A DNA stretch of 27,232 nucleotides from Novosphingobium sp. (GTDB lineage: Bacteria; Pseudomonadota; Alphaproteobacteria; Sphingomonadales; Sphingomonadaceae), in contig JAQVEQ010000006.1 in NCBI GenBank assembly GCA_028697875.1, positions 1 to 27,232 of the forward strand, given 5' to 3'. Positions 1 through 8,601 of this stretch are shown in pieces (within the stretch, counting starts at the first letter, position 1; every line of letters begins with the position of its first letter). The notes under the pieces were generated by a model, which did not search any database, was not told the DNA's origin, and saw only the letters and a list, made by a program, of their open reading frames with translations. Position numbers and translations under genes: made by a program.

Positions 1-27
1 GCCTTCGGGTGCGGGGCGCTGTCGTGA

Positions 28-318
28 TTAGCTCGATTTGGACTGCCGCTTCTGCAATTCCTCGTCGATGGGCTTGGCCAAATTGCTGAGGAGGTTCCCG
101 AGGTTCACCAGCGCTTCCTCGAAAGCGACCCCGCTGGCAGACCCATCGTCGTTTATCGTCTCGCCGATCTGCTTCCAGAAGTTGGCGCGTTGAGCAGCAA
201 ACTCGACCGGATTGAAGCCCGGTTCGCTCATACCCTCGATTAGCGTTTGGGTAATGGTGGCAATCTCAAGCGCTGCAATCCTGCCCCGCAGCTTCACCAC
301 ATCATCTTCAACTGCCAT
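28..318 (-). CDS. Small conserved-looking hypothetical protein (96 aa)
   Basis: I do not recognise this protein. It is 96 residues, acidic and probably cytosolic, with no signal peptide or membrane segment. The first 30 residues have heptad-like spacing (VVKLRGRIAALEIATITQTLIE) that suggests a short coiled coil. A second amphipathic helix runs over about residues 64-90 and the tail is charged. A good ribosome binding site (GAGGA, 5 nt before the ATG at 318) supports the start. It begins only 27 nt after the 3' end of the upstream tRNA-Ser on the same strand, so it may be read from the tRNA promoter. The reading frame looks real because of the start signal and helical pattern, but its function is unknown. 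Confidence 0.7.
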   Translation of the reverse strand: MAVEDDVVKLRGRIAALEIATITQTLIEGMSEPGFNPVEFAAQRANFWKQIGETINDDGSASGVAFEEALVNLGNLLSNLAKPIDEELQKRQSKSS

Positions 319-345
319 CGAATCCTCGCTTTGCTGCTATGTGGC

Positions 346-435
<90 letters not shown>

Positions 436-569
436 ATGCCGTGCAGCGGTAGCATGTTACAAATGCGTTAGACGATCCACGAATCACCCTGCGTCGTTTG
501 TAACTGAACTGCCGCTAACCCGTTGTTACCACACTCCTAATTCGCCGCTCTCGCTGGGCCGCGTCGGTC

Positions 570-621
570 AACCTCCGCCAGCTTTCAAGACCGGTGCCTT
601 AAACCGCTCGGCCACCTGTCC
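570..621 (-). pseudogene. Truncated tRNA-Ser(UGA)-like copy
   Basis: On the minus strand from 621 the sequence repeats the 5' half of the intact tRNA-Ser at 346-435. It has a 7-nt acceptor-like start GGACAGG, then TG, GCCGAG, GGTTTAA, GGCA, and an anticodon arm CCGGT-CTTGAAA-GCTGG that still pairs with two G-U wobbles and carries TGA. Similarity fades in the variable arm. No T arm (GGTTCGAATCC) follows, nor any CCTGTCC acceptor partner, before about 490. It is best read as a tRNA gene fragment left by duplication or by an old recombination event. It occupies much of the 303-nt gap between the tRNA and the first plus-strand gene; I see nothing else firm in that gap. Confidence 0.75.
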
Positions 622-738
622 GCAGACTGCCGTCCCGCTAGCGTTGCGCGAAGGCTTTGTCACGCGGCCACGTGCCAACTCCCGCATTTCGCCGCAAGGG
701 GGATTCCCTGCCGGGCGGGCCTATGTCACTATGCGGGC

Positions 739-1785
739 ATGAAATTCCCTGTCCGCATTGCTGCCGTCCTCGCTTCGCTTGCCCTGTGCGCCCCTATCGC
801 AAGCGCATCCGGACAGGCCCCGGCGAGCGATACGGCACCGGACATGGGCTTCGACGCCTATCTTCAACTGCTGGCCGCCAAGGCACGGGGCGAAGGCGTA
901 AGCGAGGCCACTATCGAGCGGATGACCGCGGGCCTCACGCCCAACCAGCGCGTCATCGCGCTCGACCGGAGCCAGCCCGGCACGCCCACGCGTTCGGGCT
1001 ATCCGGCAATGGCCCCCTATATCGCCAACCATGTCGATTCCGCGCGAATCACGGGGGGCAAGCGCGTCATCGCCTCCGTTCCCGGCCTGGGAGCCATGAT
1101 CGAGCGCGAATACGGCGTGCCGATCGAAGTCGTCGTCGCCATTTTCGGGCACGAAACCAATTATGGCAGCTACACGGGCGATTTCGATCTCGCCCGCTCG
1201 CTGGCGACCTTGGCATGGGAAGGGCGGCGGCGGGATTTCTTCGCCGGGGAATTCGTCGACCTGCTCAAGATCGCCGACAGCGGCGTGCCGCGTTACCGCC
1301 TGACCGGCAGCTGGGCGGGGGCTTTCGGCTATCCGCAATTCATGCCCAGCATCTACTTGCGCCTCGCGAAGGATGGCGACGGCGACGGGGCGGCCAATAT
1401 CTGGTCGAGCCGCGCCGATGCCCTGGCGTCCATCGCCAACTATTTTCGCGACGCCGGCTGGCGCCCCGGCCAGCCATGGGGCGTGCGTGCAGCAGTCCCG
1501 GCCAGCTTCGACCGGGCATCCGTCGCCAGCAAACTCGTCTCGCCGGTCTGCCCGCGCGTGCACGAACGGCATAGCCAATGGAAGACTGTGCGGGAGTGGC
1601 GCAGCCTCGGCATCCAGCCACTTGCCCCCATCGGCGACGATGTCATGGCGTCACTGTTCGAACCGGACGGCCCCGGTACCCCGGCGTACCTTTTAACCGG
1701 GAATTATAGGGTTATCACCGAATATAACTGCTCGAACTACTACGCACTGTCCGTGGGGTTGCTTGCAGATGAGATTACCCAATGA
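739..1785 (+). CDS. MltB-type lytic murein transglycosylase (GH103)
   Basis: Cleaves the MurNAc-GlcNAc bond of peptidoglycan with 1,6-anhydro product formation, in the periplasm. The start MKFPVRIAAVLASLALCAPIASAS is a cleavable Sec signal peptide without a lipobox, so unlike E. coli MltB this is probably soluble. The family catalytic Glu is E138 in FGHETNYG. The GH103 signature GSWAGAFGYPQFMPS is at about 191-205, followed by a DGDGDG loop and NYFRDAGWRPGQPW. The C-terminus (NYRVITEYNCSNYYALSVGLLADEI) matches the usual end of the SLT_2 domain, so the protein is complete at 348 aa. It overlaps the following RlpA-like gene, which also acts on the cell wall, suggesting co-transcription. The ribosome binding site is weak. 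Confidence 0.93.
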   Translation: MKFPVRIAAVLASLALCAPIASASGQAPASDTAPDMGFDAYLQLLAAKARGEGVSEATIERMTAGLTPNQRVIALDRSQPGTPTRSGYPAMAPYIANHVDSARITGGKRVIASVPGLGAMIEREYGVPIEVVVAIFGHETNYGSYTGDFDLARSLATLAWEGRRRDFFAGEFVDLLKIADSGVPRYRLTGSWAGAFGYPQFMPSIYLRLAKDGDGDGAANIWSSRADALASIANYFRDAGWRPGQPWGVRAAVPASFDRASVASKLVSPVCPRVHERHSQWKTVREWRSLGIQPLAPIGDDVMASLFEPDGPGTPAYLLTGNYRVITEYNCSNYYALSVGLLADEITQ

Positions 1786-2710
1786 AAAATTCCTGGCGCT
1801 GGGGCTTGTCCTGGCGCTGGCGGCCTGCGGCGGTGAGGGGGAGCGCGTCGCGCCCTCCGCACCGGTCGCCCCGCAAGGCCCGGCTGCCGACTACCCTATG
1901 GTGGTTGGCGCCCCGTTCACAGTCGATGGTGTGCTCTACACTCCCGCCGATACGCTGAATTACGACGAAGTCGGCCGGGTCGCGGCCGATCCCGCGGGCG
2001 GTTCCGCCATTTCCGGCGAACACCGCACGTTGCCGCTGCCGAGCTATGTCGAAGTGACCTCTCTCGAAACAGGCCGCACGATCCTCGTCCGGCTCGAACG
2101 GCGCGGCCCGATGACCGGCAAGAGCCTGATCGGCCTCTCGCCCGGCGCGCTCGAACAACTGGGGGCAAGCGCGGGGACGCCCGTTCGCGTGCGCCGCGTG
2201 AACCCGCCCGAGCAGGAACGCGCAATACTTCGCCGGGGCGCACGAGCCCCGGAACGGATGGATACCCCGATGTCGCTGGTCGCCGTGCTGCGCCGCAAGC
2301 TGCCTGACGGCGGCTCGGCCCCGGTCGACCCGGCAAAACAGGCTGCCGCTCCGCCGGCGAAAGCCCCCGCGATAGCCGGAAAGATCCCCGTACCACCCGC
2401 ACCTGCGCCCAAAGAGGCATCTCCGCCCAAACAGGCCGTAGCGCCGGTGGCTCAGCCGAAGCCGCCCGCGCCGCCCGCGCCATCGCCGGAGAAGGCGCAA
2501 AAGGGCCACTTCGTCGTCCAGGCAGGGGCATTCTCGGTCGAAGCCAACGCGAAGAAGGTCGCGGCAAGGATCGGCGGGACGGTCGACAGGCCCGGCAAGC
2601 TCTATCGCGTGCGCACCGGGCCGTTTGTAACCCGTGAGGAAGCGAATGCCTCCCTCGCCAAGGTCAAGGGCGCGGGCTATAGCGGAGCACGAATCTACAG
2701 CGTCGATTAG
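1769..2710 (+). CDS. RlpA-like SPOR-domain lipoprotein, degenerate catalytic site
   Basis: A 313-aa envelope lipoprotein. It has a short signal peptide with lipobox LAAC (lipidated Cys20), a double-psi beta-barrel-like region at about 45-150, a Pro/Ala/Lys-rich linker at about 185-243, and a C-terminal SPOR domain at about 246-313 (FVVQAGAFS, YRVRTGPF) of the type that binds denuded septal glycan. RlpA itself cleaves such glycan. Here GEHRTLPLPSYVEV keeps the family His, but the usual NDRGP, with the catalytic Asp, reads ERRGP, and the GxASWYG segment is missing. Lytic activity is therefore doubtful and a glycan-binding or scaffold role is more likely. I chose ATG 1769 over TTG 1763 because GGGG lies 10 nt before it. 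The gene overlaps the transglycosylase by 17 nt. Confidence 0.85.
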   Translation: MRLPNEKFLALGLVLALAACGGEGERVAPSAPVAPQGPAADYPMVVGAPFTVDGVLYTPADTLNYDEVGRVAADPAGGSAISGEHRTLPLPSYVEVTSLETGRTILVRLERRGPMTGKSLIGLSPGALEQLGASAGTPVRVRRVNPPEQERAILRRGARAPERMDTPMSLVAVLRRKLPDGGSAPVDPAKQAAAPPAKAPAIAGKIPVPPAPAPKEASPPKQAVAPVAQPKPPAPPAPSPEKAQKGHFVVQAGAFSVEANAKKVAARIGGTVDRPGKLYRVRTGPFVTREEANASLAKVKGAGYSGARIYSVD

Positions 2711-2745
2711 CCCCCGCGTCGCTCCTGCGGGCGGTGGGAGCCAGT

Positions 2746-3906
2746 TTGAAACCTATTGCCCGCATTGCCGTTGCCGCCCTGGCATTGTCCGCTACGCCAG
2801 CTGGTGCACGCGACCAGGCCGTCATTCCGGCGGCACCTGACCCACAGGACGTTCCGATCGCGCTGCTGGCCGATCTCAACAGCGGGCAAGTGCTTCACGC
2901 GCGCGAGGCGGACAGGCGCTTCGTCCCCGCGTCGGTCACCAAAGTGATGACGGCCTTCCTCGCCTTCGAACTGATCGGGGAGGGACGGCTATCGCCCGAC
3001 CGGGTCCTCACGATGGATCACGAAATCTTCCGGGAATGGGCGCGTAAGGGCTCGTCGATGTTCCTGGGCGACGGCGCCCGCGTCACCGTGGACGAACTGC
3101 TCCACGGCATCACGACCGTCTCGGCCAACGACGCCTGCATCGTACTGGCCAAGGGCGCTGCGGGGTCGACCGACAAATGGGTCGCGATGATGAATGCCAA
3201 GGCCCGCGAACTCGGCATGACGGACAGCCATTTCGGCACGCCCAATGGCTGGATGGACGATGGGCGCACGTTCGTCAGCGCCCGCGACCTGATGAAACTC
3301 GCGCGGGCGATGATTACCCGCCATCCCGAGCTTTACCGCCGCTATGTCGGTCATCGCACCTTTGCCTACGGCGGGATCCAGCAGGCGAACCACGACCCCA
3401 TGCTCGGCCGGGTCGCAGGCGCCGACGGGATCAAGACGGGATATACGCGGCAGGCGGGCTACAACTACCTCGGCACTGCCCAGCGCGACGGCCGTAGGCT
3501 GGTGATGGTCCTTGCGGGAACGGCTAGGCCCAACATCCGCGCCCGGGCCGCGCGCGCCTACATCGAATGGGGCTTCACGCATTTTGCGAACCGCCGCCTG
3601 TTTCCGGCCAACGCAGTGGTCGGAACCGCCCAGGTGCAGGACGGTTCTGCCCTCTCCGTGCCGCTCGTGGCGCCCCAGGCCGTCATTGTCAGCTATGCGC
3701 GCGGAACAAAGCCGCCCATTTCGCTCAGGATCCACTATAGTGGCCCGCTGAAGGCCCCCATCAGGAAGGGGGCCGAAGTCGCCAAGCTGGAGGTCACGAT
3801 CAAGGGGCAGCAACCGATCCATGTGCCGCTGGCCGCCGGGGAAGCCGTGGCACAGGCCAATTGGTGGCAGCGGCTGCGCAATGGCCTTGCCGGGATCGTC
3901 CCATGA
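2746..3906 (+). CDS. D-alanyl-D-alanine carboxypeptidase (S11 family, PBP5/6-type)
   Basis: Removes the terminal D-Ala from peptidoglycan pentapeptides in the periplasm, limiting cross-linking. All three serine-transferase motifs are present: SVTK (S63, K66), SAN (126-128) and KTG (230-232), counted from the TTG at 2746. A signal peptide ends near PAGARDQ. The C-terminal beta domain (about 265-360) precedes an amphipathic end (NWWQRLRNGLAGIVP), as in PBP5, that would anchor the enzyme to the inner membrane surface. Start choice: TTG 2746 has GGGAG 5 nt upstream; GTG 2734 would add four residues (MGAS) but has a poorer site. The last codons overlap tmk by ATGA. It completes a trio of wall enzymes with the two genes before it. 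dacA, dacC and dacF cannot be separated by eye. Confidence 0.93.
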   Translation: MKPIARIAVAALALSATPAGARDQAVIPAAPDPQDVPIALLADLNSGQVLHAREADRRFVPASVTKVMTAFLAFELIGEGRLSPDRVLTMDHEIFREWARKGSSMFLGDGARVTVDELLHGITTVSANDACIVLAKGAAGSTDKWVAMMNAKARELGMTDSHFGTPNGWMDDGRTFVSARDLMKLARAMITRHPELYRRYVGHRTFAYGGIQQANHDPMLGRVAGADGIKTGYTRQAGYNYLGTAQRDGRRLVMVLAGTARPNIRARAARAYIEWGFTHFANRRLFPANAVVGTAQVQDGSALSVPLVAPQAVIVSYARGTKPPISLRIHYSGPLKAPIRKGAEVAKLEVTIKGQQPIHVPLAAGEAVAQANWWQRLRNGLAGIVP

Positions 3907-4541
3907 CCCGCGGGCGTTTCGTCACGTTCGAAGGCGGGGAAGGGGTGGGCAAGTCCACTCAGTCCCGGATGCTGGCGGCCGCCCTGGAAACGCGCGGAAT
4001 CGATGTCGTACTGACCCGCGAGCCCGGCGGGACCCCCGGCGCGGAAGCAATTCGTTCCCTGCTGCTCACGACCGACGGGGCAGGCTGGAACGCCCGCGCT
4101 GAAGCGCTTCTGTTCGCCGCCGCCCGGTCTGACCATGTCGAGCGGCTGATCCGTCCGGCAATGGAACGAGGCAGCTGGGTCATCTGCGACCGCTTCCTCG
4201 ATTCGAGTCGCGCCTACCAGGGCGGCGGCAGTGGAATCGGCGAGGCAGACCTGCTGGAACTGCACCGGATCGGAAGCAACGGACTGCTGCCCGACCGCAC
4301 GATACTGATCGAGGTGCCGCCCGATGTGACTGCGGCCCGCCTCGCCAGGCGCGACGGCGGCGAAGCCGACCGGATCGGCGGACGCGATGCCGCCTATCAT
4401 GCCCGCGTGGCGCAAGCGTTCGCGGATCTGGCCGAAGCGGAACCTGCGCGGTTTATCCGGGTCGACGGACAATGCGATCCGGATGAAACCCACGCGCGCA
4501 TCCTCGCGGGGCTGGCACCCCTGCTGGAGCAGGCGCAGTGA
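3903..4541 (+). CDS. tmk: Thymidylate kinase (dTMP kinase)
   Basis: Phosphorylates dTMP to dTDP with ATP in the cytosol, the step feeding dTTP synthesis. At 212 aa it has the normal family length. Visible motifs are the P-loop GGEGVGKST (11-19), TREPGG (38-43), the DRF box (96-98, equivalent to DRY/DRH) followed by DSSRAYQGGG, and the lid region around RRDGGEADRIGGRD (about 149-162). The ATG at 3903 overlaps the stop of the carboxypeptidase gene as ATGA, which fixes the start over an in-frame GTG at 3861. The stop overlaps holB as GTGA, so translation of the two replication genes is coupled. Confidence 0.97.
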   Translation: MTRGRFVTFEGGEGVGKSTQSRMLAAALETRGIDVVLTREPGGTPGAEAIRSLLLTTDGAGWNARAEALLFAAARSDHVERLIRPAMERGSWVICDRFLDSSRAYQGGGSGIGEADLLELHRIGSNGLLPDRTILIEVPPDVTAARLARRDGGEADRIGGRDAAYHARVAQAFADLAEAEPARFIRVDGQCDPDETHARILAGLAPLLEQAQ

Positions 4542-5515
4542 ACCACGGCCATCTCCGCCTTGCCGGCCATGAGGAGCCCTGGCGCGAATGGCGCGATGCC
4601 CTGTCGGGCACACGCATGCACCACGGCTGGATCCTTGGCGGCAGGAAGGGGCTCGGGAAGGCATCCTTCGCCTTGGCCGCCGCGCGCGAACTGGTGGCGG
4701 AACCGGGAATCCCGCAGCCCCCGGGCGAGCATCCCGACGTGATCGTGCTGTCCCACCTGCCGGCCAGCGCGGATGACGAGGCCAAGAAAGCCGAAGGCAA
4801 GCCCTATCAGGTGAAGCGCAGCATCGGGATCGCCCAGATCCGCGAGATGCAGCACCGGCTGGTCACACGCCCCACGCTCGGCAGCCGTCGTGCCATCGTC
4901 ATCGATCCGGCCGACGATCTCGAGAAACCGGCCGCCAACGCCCTGCTCAAGAGCCTCGAAGAGCCGCCTGCCGGGTCTTTCTTCCTGCTTGTCTCCCATC
5001 GCCCCGGGCGTTTGCTGGCGACGATCCGTTCCCGCTGCCGCATGCTCCGTTTTCCGAGCCTGCCCAATGCCGAGGTCGATGCAGTGCTGCGCGCCAATGC
5101 GCCGAATGCCGATGCGGCCACGCGTGCGGCCGCCATTGCGGCTGCTTGCGGCTCGCCGGGTGCGGCGCTCGATTTCGTGGCGCAGGACCTCGGCCCGCTG
5201 CACCACCTGATGCAGCGGATTGCCCAGGCGGGCGATCCCGGCTTCGCCCTGCGCAGCGAACTCGCCCAGGCGATCGGCCAACGGCCCGACCGCGAACGGG
5301 TGCTCGCCAGCCTCGAACTGGCCCGCGCCGTCCTGGCGAGCGAAATCCGGGGGGTGGAGGCCGCGCGGCTGCTCCGGATCGTGGAGGCGCACGGCGAGAT
5401 CAACCGCCTCGCCGGACAGGCCCCGACCTATAATTTCGACCCTGCCTTGCTGGTTATGGAAATCGGCACCTTGCTCGCATCGGCTGCGGTGGATAGGGAG
5501 CCCGGCCATGGCTGA
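4538..5515 (+). CDS. holB: DNA polymerase III subunit delta' (clamp loader)
   Basis: A subunit of the clamp-loader complex that opens and loads the beta clamp. The 325-aa AAA+ protein shows a P-loop-like GGRKGLGKAS (34-43; Ala follows the Lys where Ser or Thr is usual), an Asp-rich Walker B equivalent (RRAIVIDPADDL), LLKSLEEPP, and the sensor/arginine-finger box IRSRCRMLRF. The four zinc-ligand cysteines of the E. coli protein are absent: the segment after the P-loop has no Cys and an inserted acidic/Lys stretch (about 67-88). Delta' is not itself an ATPase in E. coli, so the altered P-loop is not alarming. GTG start, GTGA overlap with tmk; its end overlaps metG by 8 nt. Confidence 0.93.
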   Translation: MNHGHLRLAGHEEPWREWRDALSGTRMHHGWILGGRKGLGKASFALAAARELVAEPGIPQPPGEHPDVIVLSHLPASADDEAKKAEGKPYQVKRSIGIAQIREMQHRLVTRPTLGSRRAIVIDPADDLEKPAANALLKSLEEPPAGSFFLLVSHRPGRLLATIRSRCRMLRFPSLPNAEVDAVLRANAPNADAATRAAAIAAACGSPGAALDFVAQDLGPLHHLMQRIAQAGDPGFALRSELAQAIGQRPDRERVLASLELARAVLASEIRGVEAARLLRIVEAHGEINRLAGQAPTYNFDPALLVMEIGTLLASAAVDREPGHG

Positions 5516-7061
5516 ACCCTTTTATATCACGACCGCGATCGCCTATCCCAACGGCAAGCCGCATATCGGGCACGCTTACGAAGCGATTGCCGGCGATGCG
5601 ATCGCCCGCTTCCACCGGCTGAACGGACGCGACGTCCGGTTTGTCACGGGTACCGACGAACATGGGCTCAAGATGGCCCAGACGGCGCGTTCCGCCGGGC
5701 GGGAGACTATCGATTTCGCAACGGAAATGTCAAACTATTTCCGTGTGATGGGCGAGAAACTCAATATCTCTTATAATGCATTCCGGCGGACTACGGAAGA
5801 GCAGCACATAGCTGCCAGCACCGCCATCTGGAAGGCGATGGAGGCCAATGGGGACCTCTACCTCGACCGCTACGAAGGCTGGTATTCGATCCGCGACGAA
5901 GCTTTCTACGCCGAAGACGAGCTGATCGAAGGGGAAGGGGGACAGAAGCTCTCCCCCCAGAAGACGCCCGTCGAATGGACGGTGGAGGAAAGCTGGTTCT
6001 TCCGTCTCTCCAAATATCGCGATTTCCTGATCGAATTGAACGAAACGCCGGGTTTCCTCGAGCCGGAAAGCCGCCGCAACGAAGTGCTGAGCTTTCTCAA
6101 GGGGCAGGACCTGCGGGATCTTTCGGTCTCCCGCACAAGCTTCGACTGGGGCGTTCCGGTGCCGGACAGCCCGGGACATGTCATGTACGTGTGGGTCGAT
6201 GCCCTGACGACCTATCTCACCGGTATCGGTTATCCCGACACGTCCGGCGACTTCGCCCGGTTCTGGCCCGCCGACCTGCACCTGATCGGCAAGGACATCG
6301 TCCGCTTCCACGCCGTCTACTGGCCCGCCTTCCTCAAGTCCGCCGGCCTGGCGATTCCCAAGAGCATCTTCGGCCACGGATTCCTGCTCCATCGCGGGGA
6401 GAAGATGTCGAAATCGCTCGGCAATGTGGTCGATCCGCTGGAACTGGCGGAACGCTTCGGCGTCGACCAGTTGCGCTATTTCCTGCTGCGCGAAGTCAGC
6501 TTCGGGCAGGACGGCAGCTATTCCGCCGAGGCCATCGTTACCCGCTGCAATGCCGAACTGGCCAACAGCTTCGGCAATCTGGCCCAGCGGGTGATGAGCT
6601 TCATCGCCAAGAACTGCGATGGCGGCTTCACGGCCGAAGCCCCTGTCGAACCCGCGGACGCGGAAGTGCGCGAAAAAGTGCGCCGCGCCTGTGCCGAGGA
6701 ATTGCCGCAGGCATTCGAGCGGCTGGCCCTTTCCGTCGGTCTGGAGGCATGGATGCAGGCAGTCTTCGCCTGCAATGCCTATATCGACGAACAGGCCCCC
6801 TGGGCCTTGCGCAAGACCGACCCGGAACGGATGAAGCGCGTTCTGGCAACGCTTTGCGGCTGCATCCGCGATCTCGCTATCGCAGTTTCTCCAGTAACAC
6901 CAGTGGCTTCTAGCAAGATTCTCGATTTCCTGTGCATTCCGGTAAAAGCGCGCGATCTTGCTGCCCTGGCCGATGACCCGGCACTGGGCGCGATCCGGGT
7001 CGACAATCCCAAGCCCGCCTTCCCGCGGCTCGAACTGCCGAGCGACGAAGAAGAAGCCTGA
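5508..7061 (+). CDS. metG: Methionyl-tRNA synthetase (short form)
   Basis: Charges tRNA-Met and initiator tRNA with methionine. The class I signatures are clear: PHIGHAY (HIGH box at 19-22) and KMSKS at 299-303, with GTDEHG and GKDIVRFHAVYWPAFL between them. At 517 aa it is the compact form without the C-terminal EMAP-like dimerisation domain of E. coli MetG. The connective-peptide region (GWYSIRDEAFYAEDEL) has no cysteines, so the zinc knuckle of many MetRS is missing, as known for one subgroup. The anticodon-binding helical domain occupies about 375-500. ATG 5508 overlaps holB by 8 nt; the stop shares one base with the next gene (TGATG). Confidence 0.97.
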   Translation: MAEPFYITTAIAYPNGKPHIGHAYEAIAGDAIARFHRLNGRDVRFVTGTDEHGLKMAQTARSAGRETIDFATEMSNYFRVMGEKLNISYNAFRRTTEEQHIAASTAIWKAMEANGDLYLDRYEGWYSIRDEAFYAEDELIEGEGGQKLSPQKTPVEWTVEESWFFRLSKYRDFLIELNETPGFLEPESRRNEVLSFLKGQDLRDLSVSRTSFDWGVPVPDSPGHVMYVWVDALTTYLTGIGYPDTSGDFARFWPADLHLIGKDIVRFHAVYWPAFLKSAGLAIPKSIFGHGFLLHRGEKMSKSLGNVVDPLELAERFGVDQLRYFLLREVSFGQDGSYSAEAIVTRCNAELANSFGNLAQRVMSFIAKNCDGGFTAEAPVEPADAEVREKVRRACAEELPQAFERLALSVGLEAWMQAVFACNAYIDEQAPWALRKTDPERMKRVLATLCGCIRDLAIAVSPVTPVASSKILDFLCIPVKARDLAALADDPALGAIRVDNPKPAFPRLELPSDEEEA

Positions 7062-7837
7062 TGCTGATCGATTCCCACTGCCACCTCGAGTACAAGGGCC
7101 TGGTCGAAGACCAGCAGGGCGTGCTTGCCCGCGCCCGCGAGGCCGGAGTGAGGGGCTTCCTCAACATCTCGACCCGCCAGAGCGAATGGGACCGGGTCGT
7201 CGGCACCGCCGCGCGCGAAAGTGACGTCTGGGCCAGCGTCGGCATCCATCCGCACGAGGCTGACGCCCATGCGGATCTTGGCGCTGCCGCACTACTAGAA
7301 GCCGCCGCGCATCCCAAGGTAATCGGGATCGGCGAGACGGGCCTCGATTACTATTACGACAAATCCGACCGCCAAGTGCAACAGGCGCTGTTCCGCACCC
7401 ATATCGGGGTCGCCCGCGAAACCGGCCTACCGGTCATAGTCCATACGCGCGACGCGGAAGAGGATACCGCCGCGATCCTTGCCGACGAAATGGAGAACGG
7501 CGCCTTTCCGGCGCTGATCCACTGCTTCACTGCGTCGGCTCACTTTGCTCGGCAGATGCTCGACCTGGGCCTCACGATCTCCTTGTCAGGTATCGTAACT
7601 TTCAAGAATGCCAGGGACTTGCAGGAAATAGCGAAGGAACTTCCGGAAGATCGCCTGCTGGTCGAAACCGACGCCCCGTTCCTGGCTCCGGTTCCTCATC
7701 GCGGGCAGACCTGCGAACCGGCCTTCGTGGCCGATACGGCCGCGTTCGTCGCGCAATTGCGCGGGATGGAGGCGGCCAGACTGCACGACGCCACCACGCA
7801 CAATTTTCATGATTTGTTCCAGAAAGCCGGCGCATGA
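7061..7837 (+). CDS. TatD-family metal-dependent hydrolase
   Basis: A 258-aa TIM-barrel hydrolase of the amidohydrolase superfamily. TatD proteins are metal-dependent deoxyribonucleases in vitro; the in-vivo substrate of this paralogue (YcfH type) is not settled. Metal-site residues are visible in order: DSHCHLE (H6, H8), GIGETGLDYYYD (E92), VHTRDAEED (H128), LIHCFT (H154) and VETDAP (D204). The set is complete, so it should be active. TGATG coupling to metG and ATGA coupling to the next gene place it in the middle of a translationally linked chain, the usual alphaproteobacterial context metG-tatD-MBL. Confidence 0.93.
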   Translation: MLIDSHCHLEYKGLVEDQQGVLARAREAGVRGFLNISTRQSEWDRVVGTAARESDVWASVGIHPHEADAHADLGAAALLEAAAHPKVIGIGETGLDYYYDKSDRQVQQALFRTHIGVARETGLPVIVHTRDAEEDTAAILADEMENGAFPALIHCFTASAHFARQMLDLGLTISLSGIVTFKNARDLQEIAKELPEDRLLVETDAPFLAPVPHRGQTCEPAFVADTAAFVAQLRGMEAARLHDATTHNFHDLFQKAGA

Positions 7838-8601
7838 GGCTGATCATGCTCGGCTCGGGCACATCGTCCGGCGTGCCGAGGGTCGGCAACGACTGGGGCG
7901 CCTGCGATCCCACGGACCCGCGCAACCGCCGCAGCCGCGTCTCGATCATCGTCGAAAGCAAGGAAGGATCACGGCTGCTCGTCGACACGTCGACCGACTT
8001 GCGCCAGCAATTGCTCGACAACGCCATCGACCGCATCGACGCCGTGTTTTGGACCCACGATCATGCGGACCATTGCCACGGCATCGATGACCTGAGGGCG
8101 CTACGCTATGGCCGAAGCGGACCGTTGCCAGGCTTTGCCTCCGAAGAGACAGTGCGCCGCCTGCGCCAGCGCTTCGGCTACATCTTTGCCGGGCAATTCG
8201 GCTATCCGACAATCGTGTCGATCGACACGCTGGACCGGTTGAAAATGTTCGCGGGATTTCGCGTCGTGACTTGCCAGATGCCGCATGGCCCGATGGAAAG
8301 CACTGCCTACCGGTTCGAGCAGGACGGAAAATCAATCGGATATGCCACTGATTTCAATGGGATTAGTGGCGATCTTATTGACCTGTTCATGGATCTCGAC
8401 GTGCTGGTCGTCGATTGCCTGCGGCGCGATCCGCATCCGACTCATGCGCACCTTGCCATGTCGCTCGAACTCGGCAAGCGTTGCCGGGCCCGGACAGTCG
8501 TGCTGACGCATCTCGACAAGAGCTTGGATTACAAGAGCTTGTCGAGCGAAGTTCCCGACAATGTTCTGGTTGGTTACGATGGTCTGGTGCTCGACGCATG
8601 A
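7834..8601 (+). CDS. MBL-fold metallohydrolase (PhnP-like)
   Basis: A 255-aa metallo-beta-lactamase-fold phosphodiesterase-like enzyme. It opens with LGSGTSSGVPRVG, typical of the PhnP/RNase Z-like branch, then has a complete metal motif THDHADHCHGIDDLRALR (H75, H77, D79, H80). Downstream ligands lie in MPHGPMES, YATDFNGIS and LTHLDKSLDY. PhnP itself hydrolyses 5-phosphoribosyl 1,2-cyclic phosphate in phosphonate use, but no phn genes are here, so a housekeeping role alongside TatD is more likely. It starts with an ATGA overlap with the TatD gene and ends with an ATGA overlap with the next small gene. The substrate is unproven. Confidence 0.9.
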   Translation: MRLIMLGSGTSSGVPRVGNDWGACDPTDPRNRRSRVSIIVESKEGSRLLVDTSTDLRQQLLDNAIDRIDAVFWTHDHADHCHGIDDLRALRYGRSGPLPGFASEETVRRLRQRFGYIFAGQFGYPTIVSIDTLDRLKMFAGFRVVTCQMPHGPMESTAYRFEQDGKSIGYATDFNGISGDLIDLFMDLDVLVVDCLRRDPHPTHAHLAMSLELGKRCRARTVVLTHLDKSLDYKSLSSEVPDNVLVGYDGLVLDA

